From Poteriospumella lacustris (lineage: Eukaryota > Sar > Chrysophyceae > Chromulinales > Dinobryaceae): a stretch of DNA of 64,000 bases. Location of the stretch: NCBI GenBank assembly GCA_008000375.1, contig SMOI01000057.1:6115-70114 (forward strand), read 5' to 3'. The notes below the pieces were generated by a model. That model did no database searches. It was not told where the DNA came from and was given only the letters and a program-made list of their open reading frames with translations. Of this stretch, positions 22,901 to 34,237 are shown one piece after another (position 1 is the stretch's first letter; each line of letters begins with the position of its first letter). The position numbers and the translations under genes were made by a program.

Positions 22901-25330
22901 GCTGACGCCGACGCCGACGGGGTCGCCGCCACCGGGTCGCTGAGGCTGTGGCGGTTGTTGCGCTTTCCAGTCGTGCCACACCTCCGCCGCCACCGATAAC
23001 AGCGACGCGGCCGCGTGCGTGGTCGTCGCTCCGCCGTCTTCGACGACGAGGTCGAACAGCTGCCGCAACAACGCGCGCGGCAGCGGCAGGGCCAAGGAAA
23101 ACGACGCGTTCCACACGGGGTGGTACGTCAGCTCTTCGTAGTCGCGCACGACGTGGGCGACTCTCTTCAGCGACGACGACGACGATGGAAACGGTGCCGC
23201 ACCCGTCGACGGGCCGGACGCTTCAGCGGTGGCGGCGGTGGCGGTGGCGGTGGCAGTGGTGGTCAGCGTCGGCAAGAACAGCGTCACCTTCAAACTCGGC
23301 TTGCGGTCCGGAACGGAGTCCTTTGTCACGGCGCCCTAAAACAACAACAACAGCGAGAGAGACTCGTTACAGCGAGCCGAGCAAACGAGACAGCACAGGG
23401 GGGGCGCCCTGCCCTGTCCAGCGATACCGTCGCTTACCTTGCGCGCAGGAATCAACTTGTCGCCACTGAGCACCTCCAACTGCACGTGGCAGCCCTCGTG
23501 ATGGCGCTTCCGCTCATGGCCCTGGCCTTGGCCCTGGCCCTGGCCGTGATGGGCAGAGGATGAGGATGGAGCAGCGGCGACCGCGGTCGGGGCGACGGAG
23601 GTGCGCGATGTACGCAGCGACTTCCGCTTGGCAGTCGCCGCGGTGTGCGTCGCGGTCTCTACCGCGGTGGAGGAGGAGGAGGACACCACCGCGTCGGTGT
23701 CTTCCTCGTTCAGACGCTCTAAGATCGTGTGCATCGGCACGGCTGCACCGCGGATCGGACGCTCGTCGTCGAGGTACCGACTGGTCGTCGTCGTTGCGGC
23801 GGCAGTGGCGGTGGCGGTGGTCGGGTCGCTGACGGACTCTAAGAGCTCGTGCAGCGACTGTGGCTTGTGCTTGCTGCTGCTCTCACTGGCGTCTTGATCC
23901 GCATCGGTAGCGGTGGATGCGGTGGTGGGTGTCAGGTAGGCCTGCAGGCCTTGCGCGTGTTGCCAGCTGTCGTCGATGAGTGAGCGATGCTGGTGGCCCA
24001 CGCAGAGCTTCACGGGCACTTTGACCGTGCCCACCGCAGCCTCGGGGACAGCTGCTGAGCTGCTGCTGCTGTGAGCACCATCAGGACCGCCACCGCTGTG
24101 CGGCTGTGACGGGTGGTGCTGTGCCATTGCGCGCTTCATGTGCGGTGGGGTCTCCGCCACAGCGATCGGTCGATGTGTCGTCGATGCCTGCAGCTGTGAC
24201 TGTGACTGTGACTGTGACTGTGGCTGTGGTCGATGCGGCGGCGTTTGATGGCTCCGATTCGATGACGACGCATGGCCCCCGCGTCGGGTCGCTGATTGAG
24301 GCGTCCCGGTGACGGCGGAAGGATGATGCTGCTGGTGATGGTGGTGGGGGTGGTGGCTGTGATGAAGCTGCTGAGCGGGCACGTGCAGACTCCAATACCC
24401 CGGCTTGGGAAAGGGCACAAAGACACGTTGTTGAAACAGACAATGATTCAGCTTCTCACGGTCCCCGAGCAGTTCTTTGATCAACGACAACGCCAGCTGC
24501 TGATCGGCACCGTGCAATTGCGTCCGCGTCTGTTGTATAATCTCCTGCAAGTCAAAACGCTGGTCCTCCTGCTTCTGTTGATGCTGTAGCTGATGGTGTG
24601 GCTGGTGCTGATGGACTAACTCGTGTAAGACACGTTGTACGTCGCGTTGAGAGGCCACCAATCGCTTGATGTCCGGGTGTCGTTTGAAAAAACGACGGAC
24701 ACGATGGCCCAACACGAGCGCGTGGACTTTTTCGGCGGTAGCCATCGGCCATTTCCCATGTTGAGTGAAGCGCTCGACGCGATTGGCGAGTTTGTGCTTG
24801 TACCAGTGGCAAATGACCTTGGCGGCCTCGGCCGCGGTCATGTCTTTGTGCAGCGTTTGCACGAATTTCGCTGATTCGGGTGACCATTTCTTGCTGAATT
24901 GACGACGAGGGGAACCTGTCGCCTCTATCTCGATCCCTGAGGGAGAATCGAAGGACAGGAATGCCCCATTGTCTCCTTTGGGCTTTTGCTTATCCGTGGG
25001 TGACCGTAGAACTTTGGCTTTGGCTTTGAAAGCCTCCAGAATTTGATGATCTGGTGCCGATGACATGGTACTAGATACGTGATACTCCAGGGAAGGGGAT
25101 GCACTAGCTGGACGAGACGATGTTGTGGGTTGTACCGGCGTCGTGGAGTGGTCACTTTGATTGTCGACCATGCGTCGCAATCGATCCGCGTTGAGAACCA
25201 CCGCTGATCCTTTTTGAACACGACGTCGAGATGGTCTCAACGATCTGGAACCATTCCCATCCAACATAGAGTCTTCCAATATGCTGCTCGCCTCCATGGC
25301 GGAGAATTCGGACGGATCATCCGTCGCCAT
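19991..25330 (-). CDS. C2-domain protein with N-terminal basic helical region (2 exons, 1,745 aa)
   Basis: Exon 1 is 25330-23438, intron 23437-23336 (102 nt, AAG|GTAAGC...TTTTAG) and exon 2 is 23335-19991; phases match. Residues about 165-240 form a basic, Trp-containing helical region (AAKVICHWYKHKLANRV ... HRVRRFFKRHP) that resembles IQ-type calmodulin-binding helices but lacks a perfect IQ consensus. A C2-like domain starts at about 615 (CHVQLEVLSGDKLIPARK) and continues across the intron (SLKVTLFLP, HPVWNASFSLALPLP, ILIEVVDGERFNEDIFMG, LRGTYALDKQKP) to about 860, with low-complexity insertions. The usual Ca2+-binding Asp pattern is not clear, so binding may be to protein or lipid without calcium. 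The remaining C-terminus is Pro/Ser/Ala/Asp-rich and disordered. Role unknown; a centrosomal or ciliary scaffold is one possibility. The intron splits the C2 domain, which supports joining the two frames. Confidence 0.8.
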
Positions 25331-25792
25331 TTATACACTTGTGATCGATTTCTCACGCTCGGAAAGTGGTTTTCTTTTAGTTTTTCCTCTTCTTTTTCGT
25401 TTGCACACAGAATACAAGTGAAGCAACCAAAAAAAACTACTATTCCGACCACTACAGTTCTGAAAATACAGAGGTTTGCTATGTCCAATATCGCTTGAGG
25501 GGGTCTTCTTCTTCTCAGCGCCGCCGCCAAAACTCGATTCAAATCAGCCCAGACTCTGGTCAGATGTGGTAGTCTGGGTGTAATCGCCGCGTCGATCGAT
25601 TTCGTCGTCGTCGATCGATCGATCGATGCTTCGATTCTTGTGCATCTTCATTGGCCTTGTTCTTGTCCTCGTTTGTGTCATAACTATCCTCCTTTCTCTT
25701 GACTTGTGTTGTGCATCGACGGGGCGAGCAAAGTGTTTTATCGTTTGTTGGTGTGCTAACTTCTTTAGAACAAAGGTAAAGCACAAACAACG
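25331..25792. promoter_or_regulatory. Divergent promoter region between C2-protein and PPIL4 genes
   Basis: Both flanking genes start here and are transcribed outward. The region is pyrimidine-rich on plus near 25360-25400, contains a GATC-rich string (TCGATCGATCGATCGAT near 25610-25627) and lacks a credible gene. A hydrophobic open frame just 5' of PPIL4 (25626-25790) is probably leader sequence. Confidence 0.4.
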
Positions 25793-27499
25793 ATGGCGGT
25801 CTTGCTCAACACCAGTGTGGGTGATATTGTCATTGATCTCTTCACGGAAGAATGCCCCAAAGCCACCAAAAACTTCCTCAAGCTGTGTCAAATCAAGTAC
25901 TACAACAATCATTTGATTTATAACCTTCAGCAGAACTACCTCGTCCAGTCGGGTGATCCGACGGGCACCGGGCGAGGAGGAAATTCAATCTACGGCATCC
26001 TGGCGGGCCAAGAGAATGTCTGCTTTGACGACGAGATCAACGAGTCTCGTAAGACCAATAAACGAGGCTATGTCGGAATGGCTCACAGTGGGGGCAAGGG
26101 GCACACGAATCGATCACAGTTCTTCATCACGTTACGTGGGGACGACATGGAACACATTGGCGCGCAGCATACGATCTTTGGCGAAGTAGCTGAGGGATTG
26201 GAGGTATTAGAAGCGCTGAACAATCTCTTCGTGGACAATGAAGGGCGTCCGTATCAAGATGTGCGTATCCGGCACACGTACGTGCTGGACGATCCGTTTC
26301 CCGATCCCGATGGCTTGGTCGTTCCGCCCGAATCACCCCGAGGTGATTTTCCCCGGGAAGAACGTATCAAACGTCGCATTCCCTATGAAGAAAAGATCGA
26401 CGGAACCTTCACCTCCAGCGGGATGACGGAGGAAGAAATGCTCGAAGAAATCCGCAAAAAGGAAGCGAAATCGCGGGCCATTGTCCTCGAAATGACCGGC
26501 GATTTACCAGACGCCGACATCAAACCGCCCGCCGAAGTCCTCTTTGTCTGCAAGTTGAATCCCGTCACGCGGGATGAAGACTTGGAGACCATTTTCTCTC
26601 AATTTGGTCGGATCAAATCGTGCGAAATCATTCGCGATCACAAAACCGGCGACTCGTTGAATTACGCGTTCATCGAATACGAAACGGAAGCCGCTTGTAT
26701 TCGGGCCTACGAGAAAATGAACAATGCCTTGATCGATGACCGACGGATCAAGGTGGATTTCTCGCAGTCGGTGAGTAAGATTTGGAACAAATATCTCTTG
26801 CGGCCCAAGGGCGGCGGCGGCGGCCCCAAGAAGAAACCGACCGATGGAGACAGCGGCGGCGGCCAGCCGCAGAACAACAGCAGCTACGGCAACAGCAACG
26901 GGAACGGAGTGAAGAAGGAGCCCTGGTCGTCGTCTTCGGCAGCGGCGTCGTCCTCGCATTATGGCCCAGCCACTGCGCCAGCAGCTGGTGCAGCGGGCAG
27001 TGGACGTTATGGGGAAGCTGCTCGGTCGTCGGGTAAAGCAGCGTGGACCGAGTCGTCGTACGGTCACAATGAAGCGAAGTCCAACAATAACGAGGGCGAT
27101 GCAAAGGACTATCGACGCCAACAACGAGAGGACTCCGATCGTCGTCGAGGGGCGGAGGAGTCCGAGGCTGGTCGCCGTCGGGACTCGAGTCGAGATCGTG
27201 AGAAACGACGTGAGCCCGATCGTGACCGTGACAGAGACCGAGACCGTGACAGAGACCGTGATAGAGACAGAGACCGTGACAGAGACCGTGACAGAGACCA
27301 CGAGAAGCGTCGTGGTTCCAGTCGAGATCGTGAGAAACGGCGCGAGCCCAGTCCTCCTCGTCGTGATCGAGACCGTGATCGAGACCGCGATCGCGATCGG
27401 GATCGCAACGACAGTGATCACCATGCTCATCGGAAAGAGCGTCGCGAAGGTCGCAGTCGCAGTCGTAGCCGTAGCCGAGATCGGTACACCAAACGATGA
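25793..27499 (+). CDS. PPIL4: Peptidyl-prolyl cis-trans isomerase-like 4 (cyclophilin + RRM + RD-rich tail)
   Basis: Nuclear cyclophilin of the PPIL4 / plant CYP59 type, linked to splicing and RNA polymerase II C-terminal-domain binding. Intronless, 568 residues, ATG at 25793 in context ACGATGG. The cyclophilin domain occupies about 1-165 (VGDIVIDLFTEECPKATKNF; VGMAHSGGKGHTNRSQFFIT; HTIFGEVAEGLEVLEALN). The bridge with EERIKRRIPYEEK is characteristic of this subfamily. The RRM is at about 247-325, with RNP2 LFVCKL and RNP1 LNYAFIEY. The tail is Gly/Ser-rich and then an Arg-Asp repeat (from about residue 435) with RS dipeptides at the end. The active-site Arg of classical cyclophilins is replaced in this family (here LIYNLQQNYLVQSGDP), so isomerase activity may be low. 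Confidence 0.96.
   Translation: MAVLLNTSVGDIVIDLFTEECPKATKNFLKLCQIKYYNNHLIYNLQQNYLVQSGDPTGTGRGGNSIYGILAGQENVCFDDEINESRKTNKRGYVGMAHSGGKGHTNRSQFFITLRGDDMEHIGAQHTIFGEVAEGLEVLEALNNLFVDNEGRPYQDVRIRHTYVLDDPFPDPDGLVVPPESPRGDFPREERIKRRIPYEEKIDGTFTSSGMTEEEMLEEIRKKEAKSRAIVLEMTGDLPDADIKPPAEVLFVCKLNPVTRDEDLETIFSQFGRIKSCEIIRDHKTGDSLNYAFIEYETEAACIRAYEKMNNALIDDRRIKVDFSQSVSKIWNKYLLRPKGGGGGPKKKPTDGDSGGGQPQNNSSYGNSNGNGVKKEPWSSSSAAASSSHYGPATAPAAGAAGSGRYGEAARSSGKAAWTESSYGHNEAKSNNNEGDAKDYRRQQREDSDRRRGAEESEAGRRRDSSRDREKRREPDRDRDRDRDRDRDRDRDRDRDRDRDRDHEKRRGSSRDREKRREPSPPRRDRDRDRDRDRDRDRNDSDHHAHRKERREGRSRSRSRSRDRYTKR
27214..27300 (+). repeat. GACCGN hexamer repeat encoding Arg-Asp dipeptides in PPIL4
   Basis: Tandem CGTGAC/AGAGAC/CGAGAC units give a run of RD dipeptides in the PPIL4 tail. 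RD/RS tails are usual in this family. The hexamer period matches other repeat tracts in the window. Confidence 0.9.
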
Positions 27500-28034
27500 A
27501 CTGTTCGCTCTGTACATGTAACGTGTGTTCAATACACCCACGCCCTCACACACAGACACACGGGGCAATGAATCGGTCTGTTAACAGATACTCGCTCGGC
27601 GAGGGGGGTTTTCCGGAGAAAACGCGACTACTAAGAAGAGGCAGAGGGCGGGGCGCGGCGAGGGGGCGAGGGGGAGGGGGTGGTTGTACAGAGCGTAGGA
27701 AAGTGTATATATGCTGCTACGTATCACTATCTATCTACTGTATATATCTGTATGCGGGCCGAGGGGAAGGAGACAGGAGGCAGGGAGACAGGAGGCAGGG
27801 AAGGAGATGGGAGGGAGATGGGAGGAAGGGAGGTGGGGGGGGGGGAGGGCGTCTAGACTGACTTCTTCAACGGACGGACGACGATGGCTAAAGTACTGTG
27901 CACATGTGGAGAGAGAGAGAGGGAGACACAGGAGGGATGGGGATAGGGGAGGGAGGGGGTGTGGGCCAGTGGGGGTGTGGGTAGGGGGTGGAATGGCGAG
28001 GGATGACGCAGCCGTGCGCCATGCGCACCCGAAA

Positions 28035-28065
<31 letters not shown>

Positions 28066-28625
28066 GCGATGCTGGGCGTGACGCGGGGCGATGCAGAGAA
28101 CGAATGCAACTGATATAGGCACAACGAATGAGGTGGCGAACAGGCACGTGAGACCGTAGCGGAAAGAGCGACGAGTGATGAAGGTGGGGCGTGTGGGGAG
28201 GTTGGCGAGGGTGGGGGCAACGACACGAAGTGAGTGAAGCGGAACCGTATAGGGAGGACGTGGGGTGGGGGTGGGACAAGAGAGAGAGAAAGAGGCAAAA
28301 ACAATGCAAATCGATGTCAAAATAGGTCGGTTACCGGGCGAAGGGAGGTCGGTTAGAGAGCGATCGCCGAATACAACTCCACCACCACTGCCATGACCAC
28401 CACGACCATAAACAGCACAACAAGAACAACAACAACAATGAGGATGAGACACGCGACCAACGACAGAGAGATATGAGCCGAGCAGCGACTCGACGAGACA
28501 AACGATATGCGGCTAGGGGGGAGGGGAGGGGGGAGGGGGGGGCGTGCAGTGGGAGAACCCCACCGGCGAGCAAACGACGACGATGAAATCAAAACACTGC
28601 CGAAAACACGGACGAGGAGGTGTTC

Positions 28626-28657
<32 letters not shown>

Positions 28658-28747
28658 ACGATCCGTCGACCTCAGCCGACGCAGCCAGGGCACAGGAACA
28701 CACGGGAACAAGCCACAGCCACAGATACCACCACAGACGTCAACCGC
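27500..28747. other. Purine-rich convergent spacer, no gene seen
   Basis: About 1.25 kb separates the 3' ends of PPIL4 (plus) and the ABCC gene (minus). The plus strand is strongly purine/G-rich, with many GGGAGG-like runs (27600-27850, 27905-28000, 28500-28545), a (CA)n microsatellite at about 28037-28065 and short GGTAGGCAGTAG-type repeats near 28626-28655. Minus-strand open frames here are pyrimidine artefacts rich in Ser, Pro, Leu and Cys. G-run clusters could form G-quadruplexes or R-loops; this is inference. Confidence 0.6.
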
Positions 28748-31700
28748 TTACGACTCGACACTCTCCCGTAACATGGCGGCAAAGACCGAGTTGGGGTTCG
28801 CGAGCAACTGTTGCGGGGCATCGTATTCCAACACGTGGCCCTGGCCCAGCACCAGAATCTTGTCGAAATCGACGATCGTTTGCAGCCGATGCGCAATCGC
28901 CAACACGGTCGTGCCCCGCAGTCGCACCTGTTCGCGGAGGACGCTTTGAATCAGCGCGTCGGTGTGCGGGTCCACCGCCGAGGTGCCTTCGTCGACGATC
29001 AACACCTTCGCGCACCGCAACAGCGCCCGGGCGATGCAGAGCAGTTGGCGTTGTCCCTGGGACAAGTTCTCACCGCCTTCGGCGATGGCTTCGTCGAGTT
29101 GATGTGGCAACGCCTCCACCATCGTGTGGAGGTTCACCTGCCGGAGCACCGCCCAGATCTCGGCATCGGAATACTGCGCGAACGGGTCCAATTGGAAGCG
29201 CAAGCTGCCCGTGAAGAGCACGGGGTCCTGGGGAATGATCGCCAACGAGGCACGTAACGTGGACAGGGGCACCTGGGCGATGTCGCAGTCGTCAAAGAGA
29301 ATGCGCCCCGCCGTCAGCTCCACGACGCGGAACAGCGCCATCATCACACTCGATTTCCCCGCGCCCGTGCGGCCACAGACACCGATGCGCTCCCCGCCCG
29401 CAATGGCGACGGACAGCCCACGTAAGACCGGCGGATTGTCGCGGTACTGCATCCACACTTGATCGAAGACCAAGCGACCGGTGCGTGGCCATCCTTCGGG
29501 CAGCGCCGCCGCTGGGGACGAGGCAGGCAACGGCTGAATGACCAACTGCGTTGCTGCCACCGCCGCGGTCGCGTCTTTCTCGGTGGATACCCCACCCGCC
29601 TCCTGAGCAGCGGCGGCGGCGACGTCGTCGTCGACGGTGGTGGGGCTCGTCAAGGGAATGGTCGTCGCGATCGTGTAGGTGTTGTTCTCGACGGGGACGT
29701 CCTCGAGGTACTGCAGCACGCGCTCGGTCGACGTCATGTACGTCGTCATCTCGATGGCCAGCTGCACGCATCGCTGAAACAACGCGGTCAATTGCAGGCC
29801 AAACGACAACGCCAGGCCCAACGAAATCGGAGAGATTTCATCGGTCACCGACCGCAGCGTCACCGCCAGTACGGCGACCGCCAACAGGATCAACGACGTG
29901 GCCAGTTCCAAGCGAATGGTCATCCACGAGATGCACATCCACAAATGATAAAACAACTTTTGGTTGCGGTCCATGCGGGCTTCGTGCTCGTGCGCAAAGC
30001 GGGGCGAATCCCCAAACGCACGAATGGTGTCCAGTCCGATCAACGTCTCCGACAGCGACGCATAGATCGGCGACCGCGTCACACTCTCCAACCGTTTCAA
30101 CCCCTGCGACACCGCCGAGAAATACGCATATACCCGCGTAAACCCAAAGAACAACGGCGCCAGCACCAGCGCGAACCAATACGACGACCAAATGCACAGC
30201 GCAAAGATCGACAGGACCTGTGCCCAATTGATCAACGTCTGCAGCATGAACTCGGGAATGTTCACGTCGACCGTTTCGACGTCCTTCGAGAAACGATTCA
30301 GAATCGCCCCCACCGTGTGCGTATCAAAGAACGTCGGAATCGGCGCCGACAACACCCGCCGCAAGAGCGCCGCGTGCATATACCGACTCGAACGCACGGC
30401 GAAATGATTCACGTACACCGACCGCAACAGCAACGAGAAGATCAACAACCCAAACGACGAATAATAGAAATTCTCCCAGAAATGTTGCCGACGGGCACTG
30501 TCGTCGTGGTAATGCGCCGCGTATTGCGCCAAGAAATAATCGACGGAGACACGAAAGAGCTGGGCCATGGAGAACAACGACAAGAGACCCACCAACACGA
30601 CGAGACCGGTCACCAATCCCCACGTCGTAAACGTGGTCGCGGTCGTCGTCGTGGGTTTGGTCACCGTTGTCGCCGCTGTCGACGAGGTCGTAGAAGATAT
30701 CGTGACCACGGCGGGGTCACTGTAAAACGGTTGGGCCGTGATCGACGTCGTGGTCGACAAGGCCGCGGAGAAATACTTCAAATACACAACGAACATCGAC
30801 AACGACGAGTCCACACGTTCTTGACGGATCAGTTTCTTCTCGGGGGCTTTGCCACTCAAATTGCCCGTGAACGATACCGAAGCCGCCGGTGCCGTCGTGT
30901 TGGCGGCGGCGGTGGCGGTGGCGGTGGCGGTAGTTTTCGTACCACCCACCGCCGCCGTCGTCGAGGCCGTTGTGGTCACCGAGGCAACGGATTTTTCACT
31001 TTCGGTGTTGTTCGCGGCGGCCGTGTCCGCCATCACTACGGCGATATCGGCCAAGGTCGTGGACGATGGGGAGGGAGAAATACTGGGGGAGCCTGACACG
31101 GGTGATCCTTGGGTCGGCGACAACCCCGTCTGGGCACTGAGCATGGCGGAGACCAAGGTCTCCATCCCCGTCAACTTCCGCATCATTTCTGGGTATTGAC
31201 CAATCAACGTATCCCAATGACCATCGGCCACAATACGCCCCGCGTCTAAGACCACGATCCGATCGAAATGACGCAACAAATGCATGTGCGAATTCAACGC
31301 GATGATCCGTAGCTTGTCGCGCAAGAGGCCCAAGATACCCTGACGGAAGATTTGGTTGCCCGTGTTGGCATCGACCGCGGAGAACGGGTCGTCCAACAAA
31401 TAGATTTGAGAACGATTCGACGAACAAAAGGCACGAGCGAGGGCCACCCGCGCCTTCTGTCCGCCGGACAAATTGATGCCCTTTTCCCCGATTTCCGTCA
31501 TATCGCCCGACGGTAAAATGCGGATATCGGGCAACAACGCGGCGGCTTGTACGGACGCTTCGTACCGTTGTTGGTCCTCGGGGTGGTGCTGGGCTTGACT
31601 GGCCGGGGTGGCAAAGAAGACGTTTTGACGCAAGGTGAGGTTCTGGATCCACGGCGTTTGTGCACAGTAGGCGGTGGTACCGCGAATGACCCGTTGGCCG

Positions 31701-33571
31701 TCCGTTTGAATCATCTCGCCGAGCAAGGCGGACAAGAAGGAGCTTTTGCCACTGCCCACCGCGCCAATGACGGCGATCAATTCATTGTCCTTCGTTGTCT
31801 CGAAATCCATGTGTTGCAAATGGAAATACGCGTCGGAGGCGGTCGTCGGTACCGCGCCGGCCGTGTCAGGTGACGACGATGGTGACAGTGGTGGCGGAGT
31901 CGTTTTCGTCGGTACCAGTTCATACTGACCAGGGGACGGGCCGCGGGTGTGTTTCGCTGCACTGGAATCGCTCTGTGGCTGTTGAGAACCTTGGTCACCC
32001 GCAACCAACAATTGACTGTCGGTCCAGGTGAACGTGGAACGGTGCAAATGGACACTGGGGTGAGCGGCGAGCTCTTTCGTCACTTCGACCGCTGTCAACG
32101 TCGGCAACATGAAGAACTTCTCCAATCGATGAATAGAAACCAACCCGTCCTTGTAATTCTTCAAGGCTTGGGCCAACAAATTCAACGGGAATCGGGTGAT
32201 ATTCAAGAACGACAACAACCGAAACGTGGCCACGACGGACAAGGGTCGATTGATCGCCTTCGCAGCGACCGTGAACATGACAATGGCAAAGATAGGCTGC
32301 GCCGCAAAGAGAAATTCACGCATACGTCCGGCGGAATCTAAATACTTGCGCAACGTCACGGTTTCGATGGCGCGCACTTTCTCCACACGCTCTTCGATGG
32401 GTTTCTCCCAGGCATACAGCTTGATCACGCGGACAGCTTGCAAGAGCTCATTGGTGAGCTTCACTCGCTCGTCTGTATGCTTGACCATCCCACGACGTAC
32501 AATGCCGATGGCCTCCGCCAGGTAGTTTTGAATAGGAAACATGGCCAAGAGACACCCCATGCCCGCCAAAGCCGGTGCGTAACCAATTTCGTAGATGAGA
32601 ATGCACACGATAGCAATACAGGCGATCGGTCCGTGCCTACACAGGAGTAACAGTCACAGTGATGCAGGGTCGTCAAGAAGAAAAGGGCAGAAAAGCACGT
32701 ACCAAAGAAAGTGAACGAATTGCACCGCGATGTTGAGTTTCTCCGAATCAATGGCCATCAGATTCGTCGTTTGGCCTGCAAGAGACGGCGTCAACATCAG
32801 TACGGGTACATAGTCAATCAGACACACAATTCACATACCTACGGTACTGCTCATTCGGGCAGCGGTTGTCAGGCGGAGCGCTTGTTCGTAGACCGCCATC
32901 ATGATGCCACTGCGGACGGCCACACCAAGTTTTCGCAGTTGTGCAAGAGCTTGCGCAATGGAAATACTGCAAACCAAAGCAACAGCAGCAAAGCCCAAGG
33001 CAAGTCCGATACCACGACGGAAAGACCCGCCTTCGGAAATGTATTGGACCAACGCGGCCACCAAAAATGGTTGCACGAGCTGGAACACCAAGAAGCTCAC
33101 TTGATAGATACCAGACAAAAGAAGGCGATGTCCATACGCAATGAACAGCGCTCGGACTAAGGAAGGATCTCGGTGGGCCAGTTCAGCATTTTTGCGCTCT
33201 TTCATCCACGCGTCCCAGAACGCACGACCCTGGTGATGAACGGTTTCCGTCGGGGGACATGGCCACACGTCATCTTCGACGATGGGTCGCTCGTTAGCTA
33301 GGCGGATAAGGGGGTTCAACCATGTCATCAGGGGGTCGAACCACAGAAGGTCTTCAGGATGAACAAAAGCACCCGCTGAGCGGCTGCTGTGCACTTCTGA
33401 ATGACTCATGACACTGCGACTGCTTGTTGCTGTCACTAATTCAATTTGATTGTTCGCTATGCTGGGGATATCGTGCAAGGAGGCAGGACAAGTTTCAGCT
33501 TCTAAAAACCATGGAAAACTGCAACAGCCGGCGTCGAAGGTGAGACGAAGGTGGTGATGGCAGTCGTTCAT
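28748..33571 (-). CDS. ABC transporter, subfamily C (MRP type, short form)
   Basis: Full-length ABCC transporter of 1,564 residues exporting organic anions or conjugates across a membrane. Exons are 33571-32839, 32775-32703 and 32636-28748; introns are 63 and 66 nt (GTATGT...GCAG, GTACGT...GTAG) and all phases agree, yielding the family block QTTNLMAIDSEKLNIAVQ across exon 2. The order is TMD1-NBD1-TMD2-NBD2 with no extra N-terminal TMD0. NBD1 has Walker A GAVGSGKSS (about 558), signature LSGGQKARVALARA and Walker B LLDDPFSAVD, with Asp in place of the catalytic Glu. NBD2 has GRTGAGKSS (about 1356), LSQGQRQLLCIARA and LIVDEGTSAVD with the Glu retained. This asymmetry is usual in ABCC proteins. 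The linker is Ser/Thr/Ala-rich. The start is uncertain: ATG at 33571 or at 33409 (MSHSEV). A decayed copy of the 5' end lies at 36252-36536. Confidence 0.93.
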
Positions 33572-34237
33572 CAGTCATCAGGTCGCCTTCTTGCGACGAC
33601 GTTCGAAGCGGAGCAGCAGTACAGTGGGTTTAAGAAAAAAGTGAAACGCAACAATGTACAGTCTGTACAGTCTGTACAGTTCATGCAGTACTGTTTACTG
33701 TATGTTCAGAAACGGACCTACTGTACGTACTGTACTTCGCGTTCGATGAACGCTTGTGCCCCTTGCTTTTCATTCACTATCAAATCTCAAATTCATTGTT
33801 GCTCGGCACTGTTAGCAATTTAGGAATTATATTTCTTATCATTTCTTTATTATCTAGCATGTGGGGTTGTCATAAAGTCATATTTGCCAATGATATTTGT
33901 GGATGTGAATATTGTGGAGCTATTGCACCAGCAGCAGCAGGATTTCCTTCCGGCTGTCCAGCGAATATTGTTTACGTCCAGCCACAAGCAGGTGTCTGTT
34001 TAGAATCCTATCCACCTCTTTCCCTGTGACTAAGGGCGGCCCTAACACTTACCTATGAAATTATATCATACCAATTGTAGGTGCGACTGCTGCAGCTGTC
34101 TCAGAAGGTGATAGTCTTTTCCTATACTTTTTTGACGTTTGAGCGACCACATTCTCACCACTATTGACGCTTTCTTTTATTTTTTGCTTGCTTCATACAA
34201 AGGAGTGCCAGGGGATGATTCCGAAAAGAGTGGGACG
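33572..34237. other. Left part of accessory island: short repeats and an AT-rich small open frame
   Basis: Upstream of the ABCC start the plus strand has three tandem TGTACAGTC units (33655-33681) and a palindromic ACTGTACGTACTGTAC (33719-33734). From about 33770 the sequence becomes clearly more A/T-rich than its neighbours. A frame with ATG at 33859 encodes 56 residues with repeated Cys (MWGC, ICGCEYCG, SGCP, GVC) and is open further 5' through a hydrophobic stretch without another ATG. It could be an exon or a relic; function unknown. A pyrimidine tract and AG at 34202 precede the next ORF. Confidence 0.35.

Noticed and set aside
25626-25790. Hydrophobic small open frame just before PPIL4
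   Set aside because: It runs into the PPIL4 start in another frame and is best explained as 5' leader sequence; no independent evidence of coding.
27731-28573. Minus-strand open frames of 80-199 codons between PPIL4 and ABCC
   Set aside because: Compositional artefacts of the pyrimidine strand (Ser/Pro/Leu/Cys/His runs, CVCVCV from the CA repeat); no start context or domain.
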